From positions 4,030,001 through 4,094,000 of the forward strand of contig NZ_JHZX01000001.1 of assembly GCF_000688335.1 (NCBI RefSeq): DNA of 64,000 nucleotides, read 5' to 3'. The translations under genes and the position numbers were made by a program. The stretch comes from Sediminibacter sp. Hel_I_10 (GTDB lineage: Bacteria > Bacteroidota > Bacteroidia > Flavobacteriales > Flavobacteriaceae). Of this stretch, positions 8,935-18,485 are shown piece after piece; position 1 is the first letter of the stretch; every line of letters starts with the position of its first letter. Under the pieces are notes generated by a model. That model was not told the origin of the DNA and did not search any database. It was given only the letters and a program-made list of their open reading frames with translations.

Positions 8935-10761
8935 ATGAAAAATTATTTCTTCTTATTCTTCATATGCCTGCTGTCAATAATAGGGTACGGCCAACAATTA
9001 CAACTAGAAAAGGCATCACCATTTACCGCCGTAAAATGGACCAATGACATGCCTATTGTACAATACGAGAATGAATGGTATGAGCTTCTACAATTGGGCA
9101 ATCATACCGCTACAGCACTGATAGCCTTTTGTAAGGAGCAGTATGGTGATAAATGGAAAAAACGATTTTCAGAAGATTTGGTAGAGGTCTTAAAGGCTAT
9201 GGGAACCCCGCCTAATACGCAAGTAAAATTAGTATTATCCAAGAGGACTTCTCAAAAAGAGGTTTTGGGGACATATACTCGCCAGAATAGAGATCAAGTC
9301 TGGGCATATAGCAAGGCTCAAGAACATATCATAAAAACCATGCCTGCGGCTCAGGCTATGGCAGATATTTCGGAGTTTCAAAACAGCCTTGAAAACCAAT
9401 CGTCTTACATTCAAATTACAGATTATGATTACAAAGCCGCTCTTAAAAATCTAAAAACCAAGGTTAAAGCATCTCAAAATCCGATTGATATCAACTGGTT
9501 AGCTCATGAATTAGCGCAAATTATGGCAGAGATTGGAGATCGTCATTCTTCAGTAAAGAATGAAGGAATGGTCCCTATAGGTGAAACATCCGCCAATTGG
9601 CAATTGCCATTTTCATTAGCATCACTGCAGCATGAAGCAGTCGCTCTAAATTGGCTGGAAACCAAAGAACACTATGGTTATGTTTATAAAAAATATCCTT
9701 TTGTAAAAACCATAAATGGTAAGTCCATTACTAAGCTAATAGATAGCTTGGCATATCGATCTAAAAAGGCACCAAAAGAAGCAAAGTTTTCAAGAGGACT
9801 CGCTGAAATAGAGGAACTCGGCATGTTACACTTCAAAAACAACTTAAAGTTAAAAAAAGAGATCACCTTAAGGTTTACTAACGGTAAAACAGATACCATC
9901 GTCAAGCTACAGTTACAAAATAAGAATATTCAATATGAATCCGCACTAAAGAGAACGCTAGCCTTAACATCCAAAGCCATTCAGCAAGGTGATTTTACAA
10001 CGATGGCCCGTCGTTTATCGGGAAACATTGGTTACATCGCGCTTCCTAGAATGTATCACTTTAAAGACATTCAAGGGCTAGAACAGTATATAGACAGCAC
10101 CTTAATATCCTTCTTAAATACAAAAGCTTTAATTATTGACTTACGCTTTAATCCGGGAGGGCGCAGAGATCTCATTCAAAAATTTGCTAAGTATCTCATC
10201 CCAAAATCTCATTCACCGTGGGTAGCCAATGTAGCGTATCTACGTACATCCCAAAAGCATGAGGTACACGCCTCTATGTCCAATAGGTTATTGTATCCAA
10301 AAAACTCAAAAGTATTTAATGATCAAGACAAACGGGCTATAGATGTGTTTCTAAAGAACTTTAAGAGCCAAAGGTCTTTTGACAAATCGAAATTTAGTGC
10401 TCCTCATGTGATGGTTTTAAAAAGTGGTGATACGCCGTACAAGAAACCAGTGTACATTCTGGTAAATCAAGATAGTTTTAGTGCAGCTACCGTATTCACC
10501 AGTGCTTTTGCAACTTTACCCAATGTACAGATTGTTGGCGTTACTACAGATGGTTCTAGTGGCAATTCAGGGGTCATCCATTTATCCAATTCCAGCATCA
10601 GGCTAAGAGTGTCTACCATGCTCTCATTTCAGAGAAACGGATCTACATTAGACGGCAATGGCACAGAGCCCGAGATCTATATTCCAGAACCTGAGAGACA
10701 GATTTTATATGGATCAGACCAACAACTGCAACAATTACTCAAGATCATTAATGCACAATAA
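8935..10761 (+). CDS. Exported S41 family peptidase
   Basis: A 608-residue protein with a signal peptide ending near IIGYGQ (residue 20). After a long N-terminal region it has the S41 core: DLRFNPGG near residue 400 and the nucleophile region QDSFSAATVFTSAF, with the catalytic Ser near residue 512. A GNSGVI loop follows. Family members are serine proteases in the periplasm or at the surface that process C-terminal tails or degrade peptides. It is divergently oriented to the LytS/LytTR pair and runs alone. A second, shorter S41 protein sits at 35.9 kb. Confidence 0.9.
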   Translation: MKNYFFLFFICLLSIIGYGQQLQLEKASPFTAVKWTNDMPIVQYENEWYELLQLGNHTATALIAFCKEQYGDKWKKRFSEDLVEVLKAMGTPPNTQVKLVLSKRTSQKEVLGTYTRQNRDQVWAYSKAQEHIIKTMPAAQAMADISEFQNSLENQSSYIQITDYDYKAALKNLKTKVKASQNPIDINWLAHELAQIMAEIGDRHSSVKNEGMVPIGETSANWQLPFSLASLQHEAVALNWLETKEHYGYVYKKYPFVKTINGKSITKLIDSLAYRSKKAPKEAKFSRGLAEIEELGMLHFKNNLKLKKEITLRFTNGKTDTIVKLQLQNKNIQYESALKRTLALTSKAIQQGDFTTMARRLSGNIGYIALPRMYHFKDIQGLEQYIDSTLISFLNTKALIIDLRFNPGGRRDLIQKFAKYLIPKSHSPWVANVAYLRTSQKHEVHASMSNRLLYPKNSKVFNDQDKRAIDVFLKNFKSQRSFDKSKFSAPHVMVLKSGDTPYKKPVYILVNQDSFSAATVFTSAFATLPNVQIVGVTTDGSSGNSGVIHLSNSSIRLRVSTMLSFQRNGSTLDGNGTEPEIYIPEPERQILYGSDQQLQQLLKIINAQ

Positions 10762-10762
10762 A

Positions 10763-11140
10763 TCAAGACACCGCTGCATACTGCTGTAAAAGGTCTAAAG
10801 ACACATATTTCAAGGCCAATGCATGCGTGGCATTTAAATCCACCAAAGGCGCTACATTGGCTTTTTCAGCTTGTTTCCAACGAGAGACACACAAACACCA
10901 TTTGTCGCCAGGTTGTAATCCAGGGAAATTCCATTGCGGGATGGGCCGCATCAAATCATTGCCTTTAGAGGCAGAGTATTCTAAAAATTCTTGGGTAACA
11001 ATGGCGCAAACCACGTGCGTACCCACATCATCTGGCGTGGTATTGCAAAAGCCGTCTCGCAAGTAGCCCGTCATCGGGTCGCAAGAGCAATTTTCTAAAG
11101 GAGTACCAAGAACATTGAGACTTTGGGTTTTACTAGTCAT
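10763..11140 (-). CDS. DUF2237 family protein
   Basis: A 125-residue protein from the ATG at 11140 (MTSKTQSLNVLG); the longer open frame upstream has an unlikely N-terminus. It shows the conserved features of DUF2237: NVLGTPLENCS, TGYLRDGFCNT, DVGTHVVCAIVT, a GLQPGDKWCLC motif and the RWKQAEKANVAPLV segment. Conserved Cys residues suggest metal or redox chemistry, but the function of the family is not established. Its stop codon lies one base beyond that of the convergent S41 gene. Cytosolic and probably monocistronic. Confidence 0.88.
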   Translation of the reverse strand: MTSKTQSLNVLGTPLENCSCDPMTGYLRDGFCNTTPDDVGTHVVCAIVTQEFLEYSASKGNDLMRPIPQWNFPGLQPGDKWCLCVSRWKQAEKANVAPLVDLNATHALALKYVSLDLLQQYAAVS

Positions 11141-11316
11141 AGAAGTTGTTTTTAAGTTGAATTGTAAAGATACTATTTGGTAAGCGCATGCATATGATAT
11201 GAGAAACTTGTCTAAAAAGAACACCCTTAACTTTTTTCTTTAAAGCTATTTGAAAGTAACAATATTAAAATCTGCATTAAAATGAAGTCTTAAAAAACGT
11301 TCAAATCTATTTAAGT

Positions 11317-11324
11317 TACTTTTG
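11317..11324 (+). promoter_or_regulatory. Putative -7 promoter box of the PPOX-type gene
   Basis: TACTTTTG matches the Bacteroidota -7 consensus TAnnTTTG. It lies about 20 bases before the TTG start at 11345, so the transcript would have a very short leader. No clear -33 TTG was found. Confidence 0.45.
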
Positions 11325-11344
11325 TAAGACTAAAATCAACAGCA

Positions 11345-11887
11345 TTGATAAACCAATACCTAGAAGAGGCCAAGCGTGAACTGGTAAATGGCCATGCCAA
11401 AAAAAGACATCCCTTTCGATACTTCGTTTTAGCAACAAGTGATGGCAATACCCCACGTCTAAGAACGGTTGTGCTGCGCAAAACTTTTTCAGATTTAAGC
11501 TTATTATGCTTTACAGATGATCGCACTCAGAAAATAAGCGATATCAAGCATAACCCAGCGTTCAGCGCTTTATTTTACAATCCCAAAAAACAATTACAAA
11601 TTCGTTTAGAGGGAACTGCAGCACTCATTACCGATAGCACTCAAATTGAAAGCTATTGGCATACTGTTCAAGCATCATCACGAAAAGATTATACCACCAA
11701 TCGTTCACCTGGCACACCGATAGCTGCTCCAGAAGCGGTTAATTATAGCTCTGAAGAACAGCATTTTTGCGCTATCAAACTCCTACCAAATACCATGGAG
11801 TATTTGCAATTAAGCCGACCTAATCACATTCGTGTTTTATTTTCAAAACAGGACCAAGACTGGTTTGGTCAGTTTTTAGTACCTTAA
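11345..11887 (+). CDS. Pyridoxamine 5'-phosphate oxidase-like FMN-binding protein
   Basis: A 180-residue protein of the PPOX/FMN-binding split-barrel family. The segment FRYFVLATSDGNTPRLRTVV near residue 25 and the later FYNPKKQLQIRLEG match the FMN-binding core of PdxH-like proteins. It lacks the strict C-terminal pyridoxamine-binding RxxR arrangement of true PdxH, so the substrate is uncertain. The best start is a TTG at 11345; no ATG lies nearby in frame, and the predicted promoter is 20 bases upstream. Confidence 0.8.
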   Translation: MINQYLEEAKRELVNGHAKKRHPFRYFVLATSDGNTPRLRTVVLRKTFSDLSLLCFTDDRTQKISDIKHNPAFSALFYNPKKQLQIRLEGTAALITDSTQIESYWHTVQASSRKDYTTNRSPGTPIAAPEAVNYSSEEQHFCAIKLLPNTMEYLQLSRPNHIRVLFSKQDQDWFGQFLVP

Positions 11888-11987
11888 TTAAGAATGTGCT
11901 AAATAAAACAATGAGTACCGTTCTATCAATAGCTGTTAGCGCTTAAGTTTCAGAAATTGTACTTAGAAAGATAAAGCATCTCATGAT

Positions 11988-12230
11988 TTAAGACCGGCAG
12001 CCCTTTGAAAGTTTTAGCGCTTTAGAACACATTGCAATTGGAGACCTGTGAACGCTGTACGGATTAATAGTGCAATTCATCTTTGATTTCAGTACCGATG
12101 TCATTTTAGAGCGGAGATTCGCTTTGAATTTCGCTTTGATTTGAGATTCAATTTGCGATCGTATTTTGGCTTTAATCTTAGATTTGAGTTTCGCCTTTAT
12201 CTTGTTCTTGATCATCCTTCGTAATATCAT
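11988..12230 (-). CDS. Small basic protein with tetrapeptide repeats (uncertain gene)
   Basis: An 80-residue frame whose residues 11-43 follow a strict four-residue period, [ILFM]-[KRE]-[AS]-[KQN], repeated about eight times. The first half is strongly basic; the second half looks ordinary and may be non-coding. The repeat makes a long open frame likely by chance, and the underlying 12-bp tandem repeat may be the real feature. If translated, it would be a Lys-rich, possibly nucleic-acid-binding or membrane-active peptide. A TATCTTTA box lies about 15 bases upstream of the start. Confidence 0.3.
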   Translation of the reverse strand: MILRRMIKNKIKAKLKSKIKAKIRSQIESQIKAKFKANLRSKMTSVLKSKMNCTINPYSVHRSPIAMCSKALKLSKGCRS

Positions 12231-12469
12231 AACTTTTTAGTTAAAGATAAGGCTTTTTGTTCTGGAAATTGCTAGATTACTTAAACAGAATAAAACGATA
12301 TGATTTTACAAAGGTGTTGCTATAGAGCGAGCACATCTATATCGAACGTTTACTTGGTGTTTAATAATACCTATTATCAAAAGCCGCTGAGATGTTCCTC
12401 AAAAACAAGAGCCTTAAATTTTAAACAAATTCAAGCGCCATAGCCCAATAATAAAATCTAAAATTACCA

Positions 12470-13114
12470 CTATTCAAACGTATGCCGTTGCTCTGCAACC
12501 ACCGAGGCGTTTAACAATTGGTGAAATCGTCTGATGCTATCAAAATCTTTGGTAATGGCTTCGGAAACCGCAATCCCAGAAATCCCCGTCTCCAAAATGC
12601 CTGCCACATCTTCAATCGTAATGCCACCAACCGCCAATATCGGCGTTTCAGTATGCAGCACGTCCATAATGGCGGCATAGCCCTTTATCCCCAAAACTTC
12701 AGGCAGAGGCGCTTTGGTGTTGGTAAACCGAAACGGTCCCAAACTAATGTAATCTACCTGGGCTTCAATCAAGCGCTCACAATCCTGCAAGGTGTTGGCC
12801 GTAGCACCAATCATTTGCCAAGAATACAAGTGTTTTCGAGCTTCGGTAGGAGAGACGTCACTCGGTCCCAAATGCACCCCATCAGCCTTAACCGCTTTGG
12901 CAATTTTGTAATGGTCGTTAATAAGCAATCGGGTTTGAAAATGAGCCGTCACCTCTCGAGCCTCTTTGGCAATCTTTAAAACCCGTTTCTCGCTCACATC
13001 TTTTAAGCGCAACTGTACCAACTCGGCGCCAGCAGTGCAGGCACGTTGTATATGGTCTAAATGGGCTTTGGGTGAGTCGCCTTGGGAGATATAATGAAGT
13101 TTAGGAATAATCAT
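12470..13114 (-). CDS. thiE: Thiamine phosphate synthase (ThiE)
   Basis: About 214 residues from the ATG at 13114 (MIIPKLHYISQG). It carries the ThiE/TenI TIM-barrel motifs in order: VQLRLK (about 35), LLINDH (about 65), DGVHLGPSD (about 80), IGATANT (about 104), YISLGPFRFTNTK (about 124) and ILAVGGI near 166. ThiE joins HMP-PP and thiazole phosphate to give thiamine phosphate in the cytosol. It stands alone here with no other thi genes and no recognisable TPP riboswitch, so it may be a second copy or a TenI-like paralogue. Confidence 0.82.
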   Translation of the reverse strand: MIIPKLHYISQGDSPKAHLDHIQRACTAGAELVQLRLKDVSEKRVLKIAKEAREVTAHFQTRLLINDHYKIAKAVKADGVHLGPSDVSPTEARKHLYSWQMIGATANTLQDCERLIEAQVDYISLGPFRFTNTKAPLPEVLGIKGYAAIMDVLHTETPILAVGGITIEDVAGILETGISGIAVSEAITKDFDSIRRFHQLLNASVVAEQRHTFE

Positions 13115-13394
13115 CGTCTGTGGTGTTTTAAAATTCAAAGATCGTCATTTATAATGGCTTCGGAAATGGGATGGAGTGTAAAGATAAATAGTTTAAAGGG
13201 AAATGGGGTTACTCTGAATAAGGGAAGGCTCTAAGCATAAAACGTATTTTAGGCCTCCACTTGGAACGAATTGTTAAAACTATCTCTACGTTCGTTAAAA
13301 TTTTGTGCCAAATGGCACTATCATCTATTTTCGCGCACTTATGCCATGGTCAGCGTAAAGATCTCACCAGGTAATATTTAGGATATAAGCACTG

Positions 13395-14570
13395 GTGATG
13401 TCAAGATACACTTCTATAAAATCAATTGTTGTAAGGCTATTTATAGTTTTTCTTTTTAGCTTGCCAATGCAAATTAAGGGGCAGAACGTCGATAATTTGA
13501 AAGAGTTTTTTACCTTTTATCCCAACAGAAAAGCTGTCGAGCAGGATTCAACCATCTATGAACAAAAGTTCATTACGGCACCTGTTGTAAGCTATTCTCC
13601 CGAAACCGATTTTGGCTTTGGCATTGGCGCTAAATACCTCTTTAAATTCAATGGCAGTGGTGAGGAAACCAGAGTCTCTAACATGCCAATGACCTTACAG
13701 TACACGCTTAACCAACAGTTTTTTCTGTATTCTGGTTTTGAGGTCTTTACCAACCAAGAAGAATGGGTGATTGAAGGCAATTTGTTATTCCAAAATTATC
13801 CGCGATTGTATTACGGCATAGGAAGTGATACTCCTGATAGTGCAGAAGAACAATACGATTACTATCAGTTTTTATTAGAGCCTATTTTTCTAAAACAACT
13901 ATTTCATCGCTATTTGTTTATCGGGGCGGGATTTAGATACAACCACATCTATAAAACTGAATTTGATCCTGAAGGTCTTATTGCCCAAGAAGCTATTAAC
14001 GGATTTGATGGCTCCACCTCAGTGGGAGCAGAGGTGGCCATGCTGTATGACAGTAGGAGCAACATCCTAAATGCACAAAACGGTTGGTATCTCGAGTTTA
14101 CCCACGGCATCTACGGAAAAGTATTGGGAGGCACCAATAGCTTTAATCTCACCCGTTTTGATTTGAGACATTATATTGACGTGTCAAAAAAAAACAATGA
14201 CATCATTGGCGTTCAAGTGCTAGGGCGGTTTTCTCGTGCCGATTTACCCTTTTCAGAATATGCCTTCTTTGGCAGTAGTGAGATCATGCGTGGCTATCAA
14301 GAAGGACGCTTCGTAGATCGCGATTTACTGGCCACTCAAGTGGAGTACCGAAAGAATTTTGAAGATACCAGATGGGGTTTGGTAGGATTTATAGGTACTG
14401 GAGACGTCTACCATAATGTCAATCAATTTCAGTTTAAAAATCTAAAACCCAATTATGGAGTCGGCGCCCGCTTTATGATCGACAAACAAGAAAATCTCAA
14501 CCTGCGCTTCGATTTGGGCTTTGGTAAAGGCACCAACGGTTTTTATTTGGGAATTTCCGAAGCATTTTAG
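13395..14570 (+). CDS. Outer-membrane beta-barrel protein, BamA/TamA surface-antigen type
   Basis: A 391-residue protein with a signal peptide ending near QIKGQ (about residue 30). It consists of the 16-strand Omp85-like barrel (Bac_surface_Ag) without POTRA domains. Aromatic and Gly-rich strands run to the C-terminus (GTNGFYLGISEAF, ending in Phe). Landmarks are YDSRSNILNAQNGWYLE near 220 and FGSSEIMRGYQEGRFVD near 295, the latter equivalent to the conserved loop-6 RGY region of Omp85 proteins. POTRA-less forms in Bacteroidota are of unknown role. ATGs at 13395 and 13398 are both possible starts. Confidence 0.85.
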   Translation: MMSRYTSIKSIVVRLFIVFLFSLPMQIKGQNVDNLKEFFTFYPNRKAVEQDSTIYEQKFITAPVVSYSPETDFGFGIGAKYLFKFNGSGEETRVSNMPMTLQYTLNQQFFLYSGFEVFTNQEEWVIEGNLLFQNYPRLYYGIGSDTPDSAEEQYDYYQFLLEPIFLKQLFHRYLFIGAGFRYNHIYKTEFDPEGLIAQEAINGFDGSTSVGAEVAMLYDSRSNILNAQNGWYLEFTHGIYGKVLGGTNSFNLTRFDLRHYIDVSKKNNDIIGVQVLGRFSRADLPFSEYAFFGSSEIMRGYQEGRFVDRDLLATQVEYRKNFEDTRWGLVGFIGTGDVYHNVNQFQFKNLKPNYGVGARFMIDKQENLNLRFDLGFGKGTNGFYLGISEAF

Positions 14571-14814
14571 AATAGACGCAATTTTGACTGCTTAGTAATA
14601 GTTCCTAAAGCCTCCATATGTCTTCGGAAGGCTGGTCGCGTTTGAAGGATGACCCATCAATAACCGTCATTAATGATAGCTTCAGAAATAGAACACCTCA
14701 ATAATAACAGCCGTTCAAACAAATCGCACCACATCCAAAACCCCATTCGGAACAGAATAGTATGACATCCCTATCATTTCTAGAATTCATTACATTTACA
14801 CAAAAAATAAAGGC

Positions 14815-15816
14815 TTGGATTCATTAACCCAAATCGTACTAGGCGCCGCAGTAGGGGAAGCGATATTAGGAAAAAAAATTGGTAACAAAGCCTTACTGTA
14901 TGGGGCCATAGCAGGAACCATCCCCGATTTAGATGTGCTTGCCAATTACCTCACCGATACGGTAACCGCCACAGAACTGCACCGCGGTTTTAGCCATTCC
15001 ATACTGTTCTGCCTTATCGTAGCTCCGTTATTAGGAGCGCTGGTCAACAAGATAGAACGCCGCTATAATTTGGGCTTGAAACCTTGGGCCCAGCTTTTTT
15101 TCTGGGGACTCTTCACGCATCCCATATTGGATGCCTTTACCACCTGGGGCACACAATTGTTTTGGCCGTTCCAAACGCGCTTGGCATTCAATTCTATTTT
15201 TGTGATAGATCCCTTGTACACTTTGCCTTTTTTGGCGTGTACCGTAGCACTGATGTTCTATAAGCGTAATTCAAAAACCAGACGTAAGCTCAACCAGATC
15301 GGTATCATCATCTCCACCTTCTATTTGATCAATACCGTCGTCATCAAATATGCCGTTCACAACCGCTTTGAAAAAGCTTTAAACGAGCAGCAGTTAAGCT
15401 ATTCTAAAATAAGTACCAGACCCTCACCAATGAATACCGTCTTGTGGAATGCCAATATCGAGACCAAAGACAGCTACCTCATTGCAGACTATTCTTTATT
15501 AGATACCAAACCCATAAGCTTTACAAGCTACCCAAAACATAGGGAGCAATCACAAGCCATCAGGAAACACCCCAAAGTGCAACGCTTAATCGCCATCTCC
15601 AATGGCTGGTTCTTAATGGAACAAAAAGCAGACCAATGGTATTTTTATGACCTTAGGTTCGGACTCCTCCCGAAAAAAGACCAAACGGAAAGCTTTGTAT
15701 TTGCCTATACCCTAAAAGAAGACAACGGCGCACTCACCGTTCAAGAAGTGCCAAAGTCTAGTGAAGACGCTACCTACGCCATGAGCGTTCTTTGGCAACG
15801 TCTCAAAGGCAATTAA
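14815..15816 (+). CDS. YdjM/DUF457-type membrane-bound metal-dependent hydrolase
   Basis: A 333-residue membrane protein that opens MDSLTQIVLGAAVGEA, the typical N-terminus of this family, so the TTG at 14815 is a convincing start. His and Asp residues in IPDLDVLANY (about 38-47), HRGFSHS (about 60-66) and THPILDAFTTWG (about 101-112) form the conserved metal-binding set. Four to five TM segments lie in the first 190 residues, followed by a soluble C-terminal domain. The family, once called LexA-binding inner-membrane hydrolases, has no firm substrate. Confidence 0.88.
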   Translation: MDSLTQIVLGAAVGEAILGKKIGNKALLYGAIAGTIPDLDVLANYLTDTVTATELHRGFSHSILFCLIVAPLLGALVNKIERRYNLGLKPWAQLFFWGLFTHPILDAFTTWGTQLFWPFQTRLAFNSIFVIDPLYTLPFLACTVALMFYKRNSKTRRKLNQIGIIISTFYLINTVVIKYAVHNRFEKALNEQQLSYSKISTRPSPMNTVLWNANIETKDSYLIADYSLLDTKPISFTSYPKHREQSQAIRKHPKVQRLIAISNGWFLMEQKADQWYFYDLRFGLLPKKDQTESFVFAYTLKEDNGALTVQEVPKSSEDATYAMSVLWQRLKGN

Positions 15817-15822
15817 ACATTT

Positions 15823-15918
15823 TACGGAAATGAAGACTATCTAATTGATGAAGGAACTTATTATTTAAGATACGGAGCAATAACTGTTTTCGATAAAGGC
15901 AAATACATCACTGCTTGA
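15823..15918 (+). pseudogene. Short coding remnant
   Basis: An open stretch of 31 codons (YGNEDYLIDEGTYYLRYGAI onward) with protein-like composition begins without a start codon right after the YdjM-like gene and ends in TGA. It looks like the C-terminal end of a lost gene. The parent protein is not recognised. Confidence 0.3.
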
Positions 15919-16028
15919 AAAAATCCTAACAGAGTTCCACTTGTATTTGCTAAATTAGGTGATTAAAACATGCGTCAAACTACCCCCAATTACTTTATGA
16001 TGCATTTACCAACGAACTTGCAAAACAA

Positions 16029-16514
16029 ATGATTCAAGCTAAACATTGCGATTTATGCGCATACTCAAAAAGGGGTTTGGAAAATGGTTTGACTTGTGGT
16101 TTGACAAACAAAAAACCGACATTTAAAAACACCTGTTCTAGTATAGAATTCAGTAAGTCGCTTAGAGACTACTTGCCTGAATTGTTGAATAAAATTGAAC
16201 AATTAAGAAAACGAAAAAGATCTGTCTATTTGAAATTTATAGTTTGTGCACTAATTGGGTTGATCATAATGGTTGGGAGCGGTATAAAATTGATGCATGG
16301 ATTTGAAATGGACTTTGATTATTCAGATTATTTGAATTTTAAAGGCAGTTTGCTAATGCTTTTGGTTGGATTTTTTTTACTATCAAGCGCCTTCTGGATT
16401 CTAAATAAATACAAAAAAGAATTCATAAAATTTGAATCTGATAAGAGAGCAATTGAATCGGTTCTTGATAATTACGACATTGATATCAAAACAATAATTA
16501 AAAGTAGAAATTAA
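16029..16514 (+). CDS. Small membrane protein with N-terminal Cys cluster
   Basis: A 161-residue protein of unknown family. The N-terminus has CDLCAYSKRG, LTCGL and NTCSS, a pattern that could bind one zinc ion. A coiled segment follows (LRDYLPELLNKIEQLRKRKR), then two TM segments (about 65-85 and 103-125) and a charged C-terminal tail. It may be a membrane-anchored regulator or adaptor; nothing in the neighbourhood tells more. The next gene also encodes a soluble domain joined to two TM segments. Confidence 0.65.
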   Translation: MIQAKHCDLCAYSKRGLENGLTCGLTNKKPTFKNTCSSIEFSKSLRDYLPELLNKIEQLRKRKRSVYLKFIVCALIGLIIMVGSGIKLMHGFEMDFDYSDYLNFKGSLLMLLVGFFLLSSAFWILNKYKKEFIKFESDKRAIESVLDNYDIDIKTIIKSRN

Positions 16515-16654
16515 ATAAGAACAACACCAGAACAACGTGTCTAATTAAAGGCTTAATTCATTCCCTAAGTGTCGTTTTCTTTTACTAAATTAGAGTATAG
16601 ACAGCGCAAACAACTATACATGATGGCGTTACAACATTTTTGAAATCCGACGCA

Positions 16655-17311
16655 ATGGAAGAAAATTACTCAATATTTAGAAAATTTCCGACTTTAGAAC
16701 AAGCAAACGAATTGCAAGAGTTACTAAAAGAAAACGGAATTGAATCTTCGTTGGCAGACAATGTCCCATCAGTGGACGCTACGTTTACTGGAAACACATT
16801 GCAAAACGAAATTGAAGTTCGTATAAAACAATCCGACTTCAAAAATGCCGAAGATCTTCTTGAAAAGAAAGCGGAAGAATTAATTGATCACATCGACAAG
16901 GAGTACTATTTATTCGACTTCACCGATGAAGAGCTTTATGAAATTTTATTAAAGTCAGACGAATGGAGTGCCTTAGACTATAGTCTTGCGCAAAAAATTT
17001 TAAATCAAAGAGGGAAAACAGTTGATAAGGCACTTTTAAATTCTCTAAAAAGTGAAAGATTAAAAGAATTGGCAAAACCTGAAGAAGATCAAAAATCTTG
17101 GATTATTGCTGGCTATATTTTTTCTGTTTTAGGAGGTTTATTAGGGATAGTCATCGGTTATTTTCTATGGACTTCTAAGAAGACTTTACCCAACGGACAA
17201 AAAGTGTTTTCGTATTCGGAAACCGATAGACAACATGGTAAATATATATTTTACATTAGTGTAATCATTGGACCAATAGCTTTACTTTTAAAAGTGTTTG
17301 GCCAAATTTAA
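16655..17311 (+). CDS. DUF2007-like signal protein with C-terminal TM pair
   Basis: About 218 residues from the ATG at 16655 (MEENYSIFRKF); a TTG five codons upstream is an alternative. The N-terminal 75 residues (FPTLEQANELQELLKENGIE, VRIKQSDFKNAEDLLEK) fit the DUF2007 / putative prokaryotic signal-transducing fold. A charged middle segment follows, and two TM helices lie at about 150-170 and 195-218. The function is not known. Its base composition is more A+T-rich than that of the genes before 15.8 kb. Confidence 0.68.
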   Translation: MEENYSIFRKFPTLEQANELQELLKENGIESSLADNVPSVDATFTGNTLQNEIEVRIKQSDFKNAEDLLEKKAEELIDHIDKEYYLFDFTDEELYEILLKSDEWSALDYSLAQKILNQRGKTVDKALLNSLKSERLKELAKPEEDQKSWIIAGYIFSVLGGLLGIVIGYFLWTSKKTLPNGQKVFSYSETDRQHGKYIFYISVIIGPIALLLKVFGQI

Positions 17312-17420
17312 ATGCTTAAGCATCGTCGCTCACACAAACTATAATTTTATGTCGAATTCTAGACGACTCACAAAAACCCTAGCAAAGATCTCTGCACAAA
17401 ACCCCAACCATAACACATAA

Positions 17421-17450
17421 AAAAATCCCGATTTCTCGGGATTTTTTTTA
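17421..17450 (-). terminator. Rho-independent terminator
   Basis: The stem AATCCCGA / TCGGGATT with a TTTC loop is flanked by A and T runs. It lies 36 bases beyond the stop codon of the SDR gene and also faces the end of the 16.7-17.3 kb gene, so it can act in both directions. Confidence 0.8.
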
Positions 17451-17485
17451 AGCCATAGGCCTATAATTGTTATTTAAAGCTAAGC

Positions 17486-18226
17486 TTATTGTTGCTCACT
17501 TGGTACAATGTACATATCATTAATATTCACCCGTTTTGGTTGGGTCAACGCGTAATGAATGGCATTGGCAATATCCTCAGCCTCAAGCGTGGTCATTTTT
17601 TGCATCTCCTTCATTTTTTCTTGGATGTCCTCATCGGTAATAGTATCCGTCAGTTGGGTATCTACTGCACCTGGCTCAATCGAGGTCACGTTGATGCCAT
17701 ATTCTGGCGCCAGTTCTTGTCTAAGCCCTTCAGAAAACATTTTTACGGCCGACTTCGTTGCACAATACACGGCACCTCCAGGAAAATAACGGTGCGCTGC
17801 CATAGAAGAAATATTCACGATATCGCCGTTTTTATGCTCCATAAGTTGTGGTAAAACGGCTGCAACTCCGTTTAGTACCCCTTTAATGTTCACGTCCACC
17901 ATTTGTTCCCACTCGTCGGTTTTCAATTTGTTAACGAAAGAGAGGGGCATGAGTCCGGCATTGTTGATTAGCCCATCTAACTTGCCATAAGTCTCCACGG
18001 CTTTATCTACCGCTTTTTTAAAGTCGGTTTTACTGGTGACATCACCTGCGGCCACCAAAGCCTCACCGCCGTTATGCGTTATCTTTTGTTGTAATACCTG
18101 TAATTCATCTTCACTTCTCGCCATTAAAACCACCTTAGCGCCATCTTCGGCCAGTTTGTGAGCGGTGGCTTTACCAATGCCGCTAGAAGCTCCTGTAATC
18201 AATATAACTCTGTCTTGTAAATTCAT
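17486..18226 (-). CDS. Short-chain dehydrogenase/reductase (classical SDR)
   Basis: A 246-residue classical SDR. TGASSGIG (residues 11-18) binds NAD(P), NNAG is at about 88-91, the catalytic Ser is in NISSMAAH near 140, and YCATK near 155-159 gives the Tyr and Lys. The sequence resembles the YdfG/clavaldehyde-dehydrogenase-like group of NADP-dependent 3-hydroxy-acid or alcohol dehydrogenases. Cytosolic and monocistronic with its own terminator. The substrate cannot be decided. Confidence 0.92.
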   Translation of the reverse strand: MNLQDRVILITGASSGIGKATAHKLAEDGAKVVLMARSEDELQVLQQKITHNGGEALVAAGDVTSKTDFKKAVDKAVETYGKLDGLINNAGLMPLSFVNKLKTDEWEQMVDVNIKGVLNGVAAVLPQLMEHKNGDIVNISSMAAHRYFPGGAVYCATKSAVKMFSEGLRQELAPEYGINVTSIEPGAVDTQLTDTITDEDIQEKMKEMQKMTTLEAEDIANAIHYALTQPKRVNINDMYIVPSEQQ

Positions 18227-18485
18227 GTTGTTTTTGTTTTATAGTTCGTTACCGATAACTTAACAATTAAGCAGCAATGTTTGAAGCTCAAATGCCACAG
18301 AGTCTGACTCATAAGGCCAAAAACGCCAAAATTGGTGATAAAGTTTTGTTAATTGAAACCACATGATCATAGTGAAGCAATAGCAGCTAAAATGAAATTA
18401 AAAACTTAAAACGCTGTAACAAATTCAAAAACCCTTGGTCTAATACCTTGAATGTAAACAGAAACCGCAAAAAAAAATCAATCCA

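Noticed and set aside
10763-11224. Longer start for the DUF2237 protein (MFFLDKFLIS)
   Set aside because: The extra 28 residues do not belong to the family domain, which begins near MTSKTQSLNVLG.
12470-13394. TPP riboswitch before thiE
   Set aside because: The conserved CUGAGA and ACCUGA-type blocks of the THI element were not found upstream.
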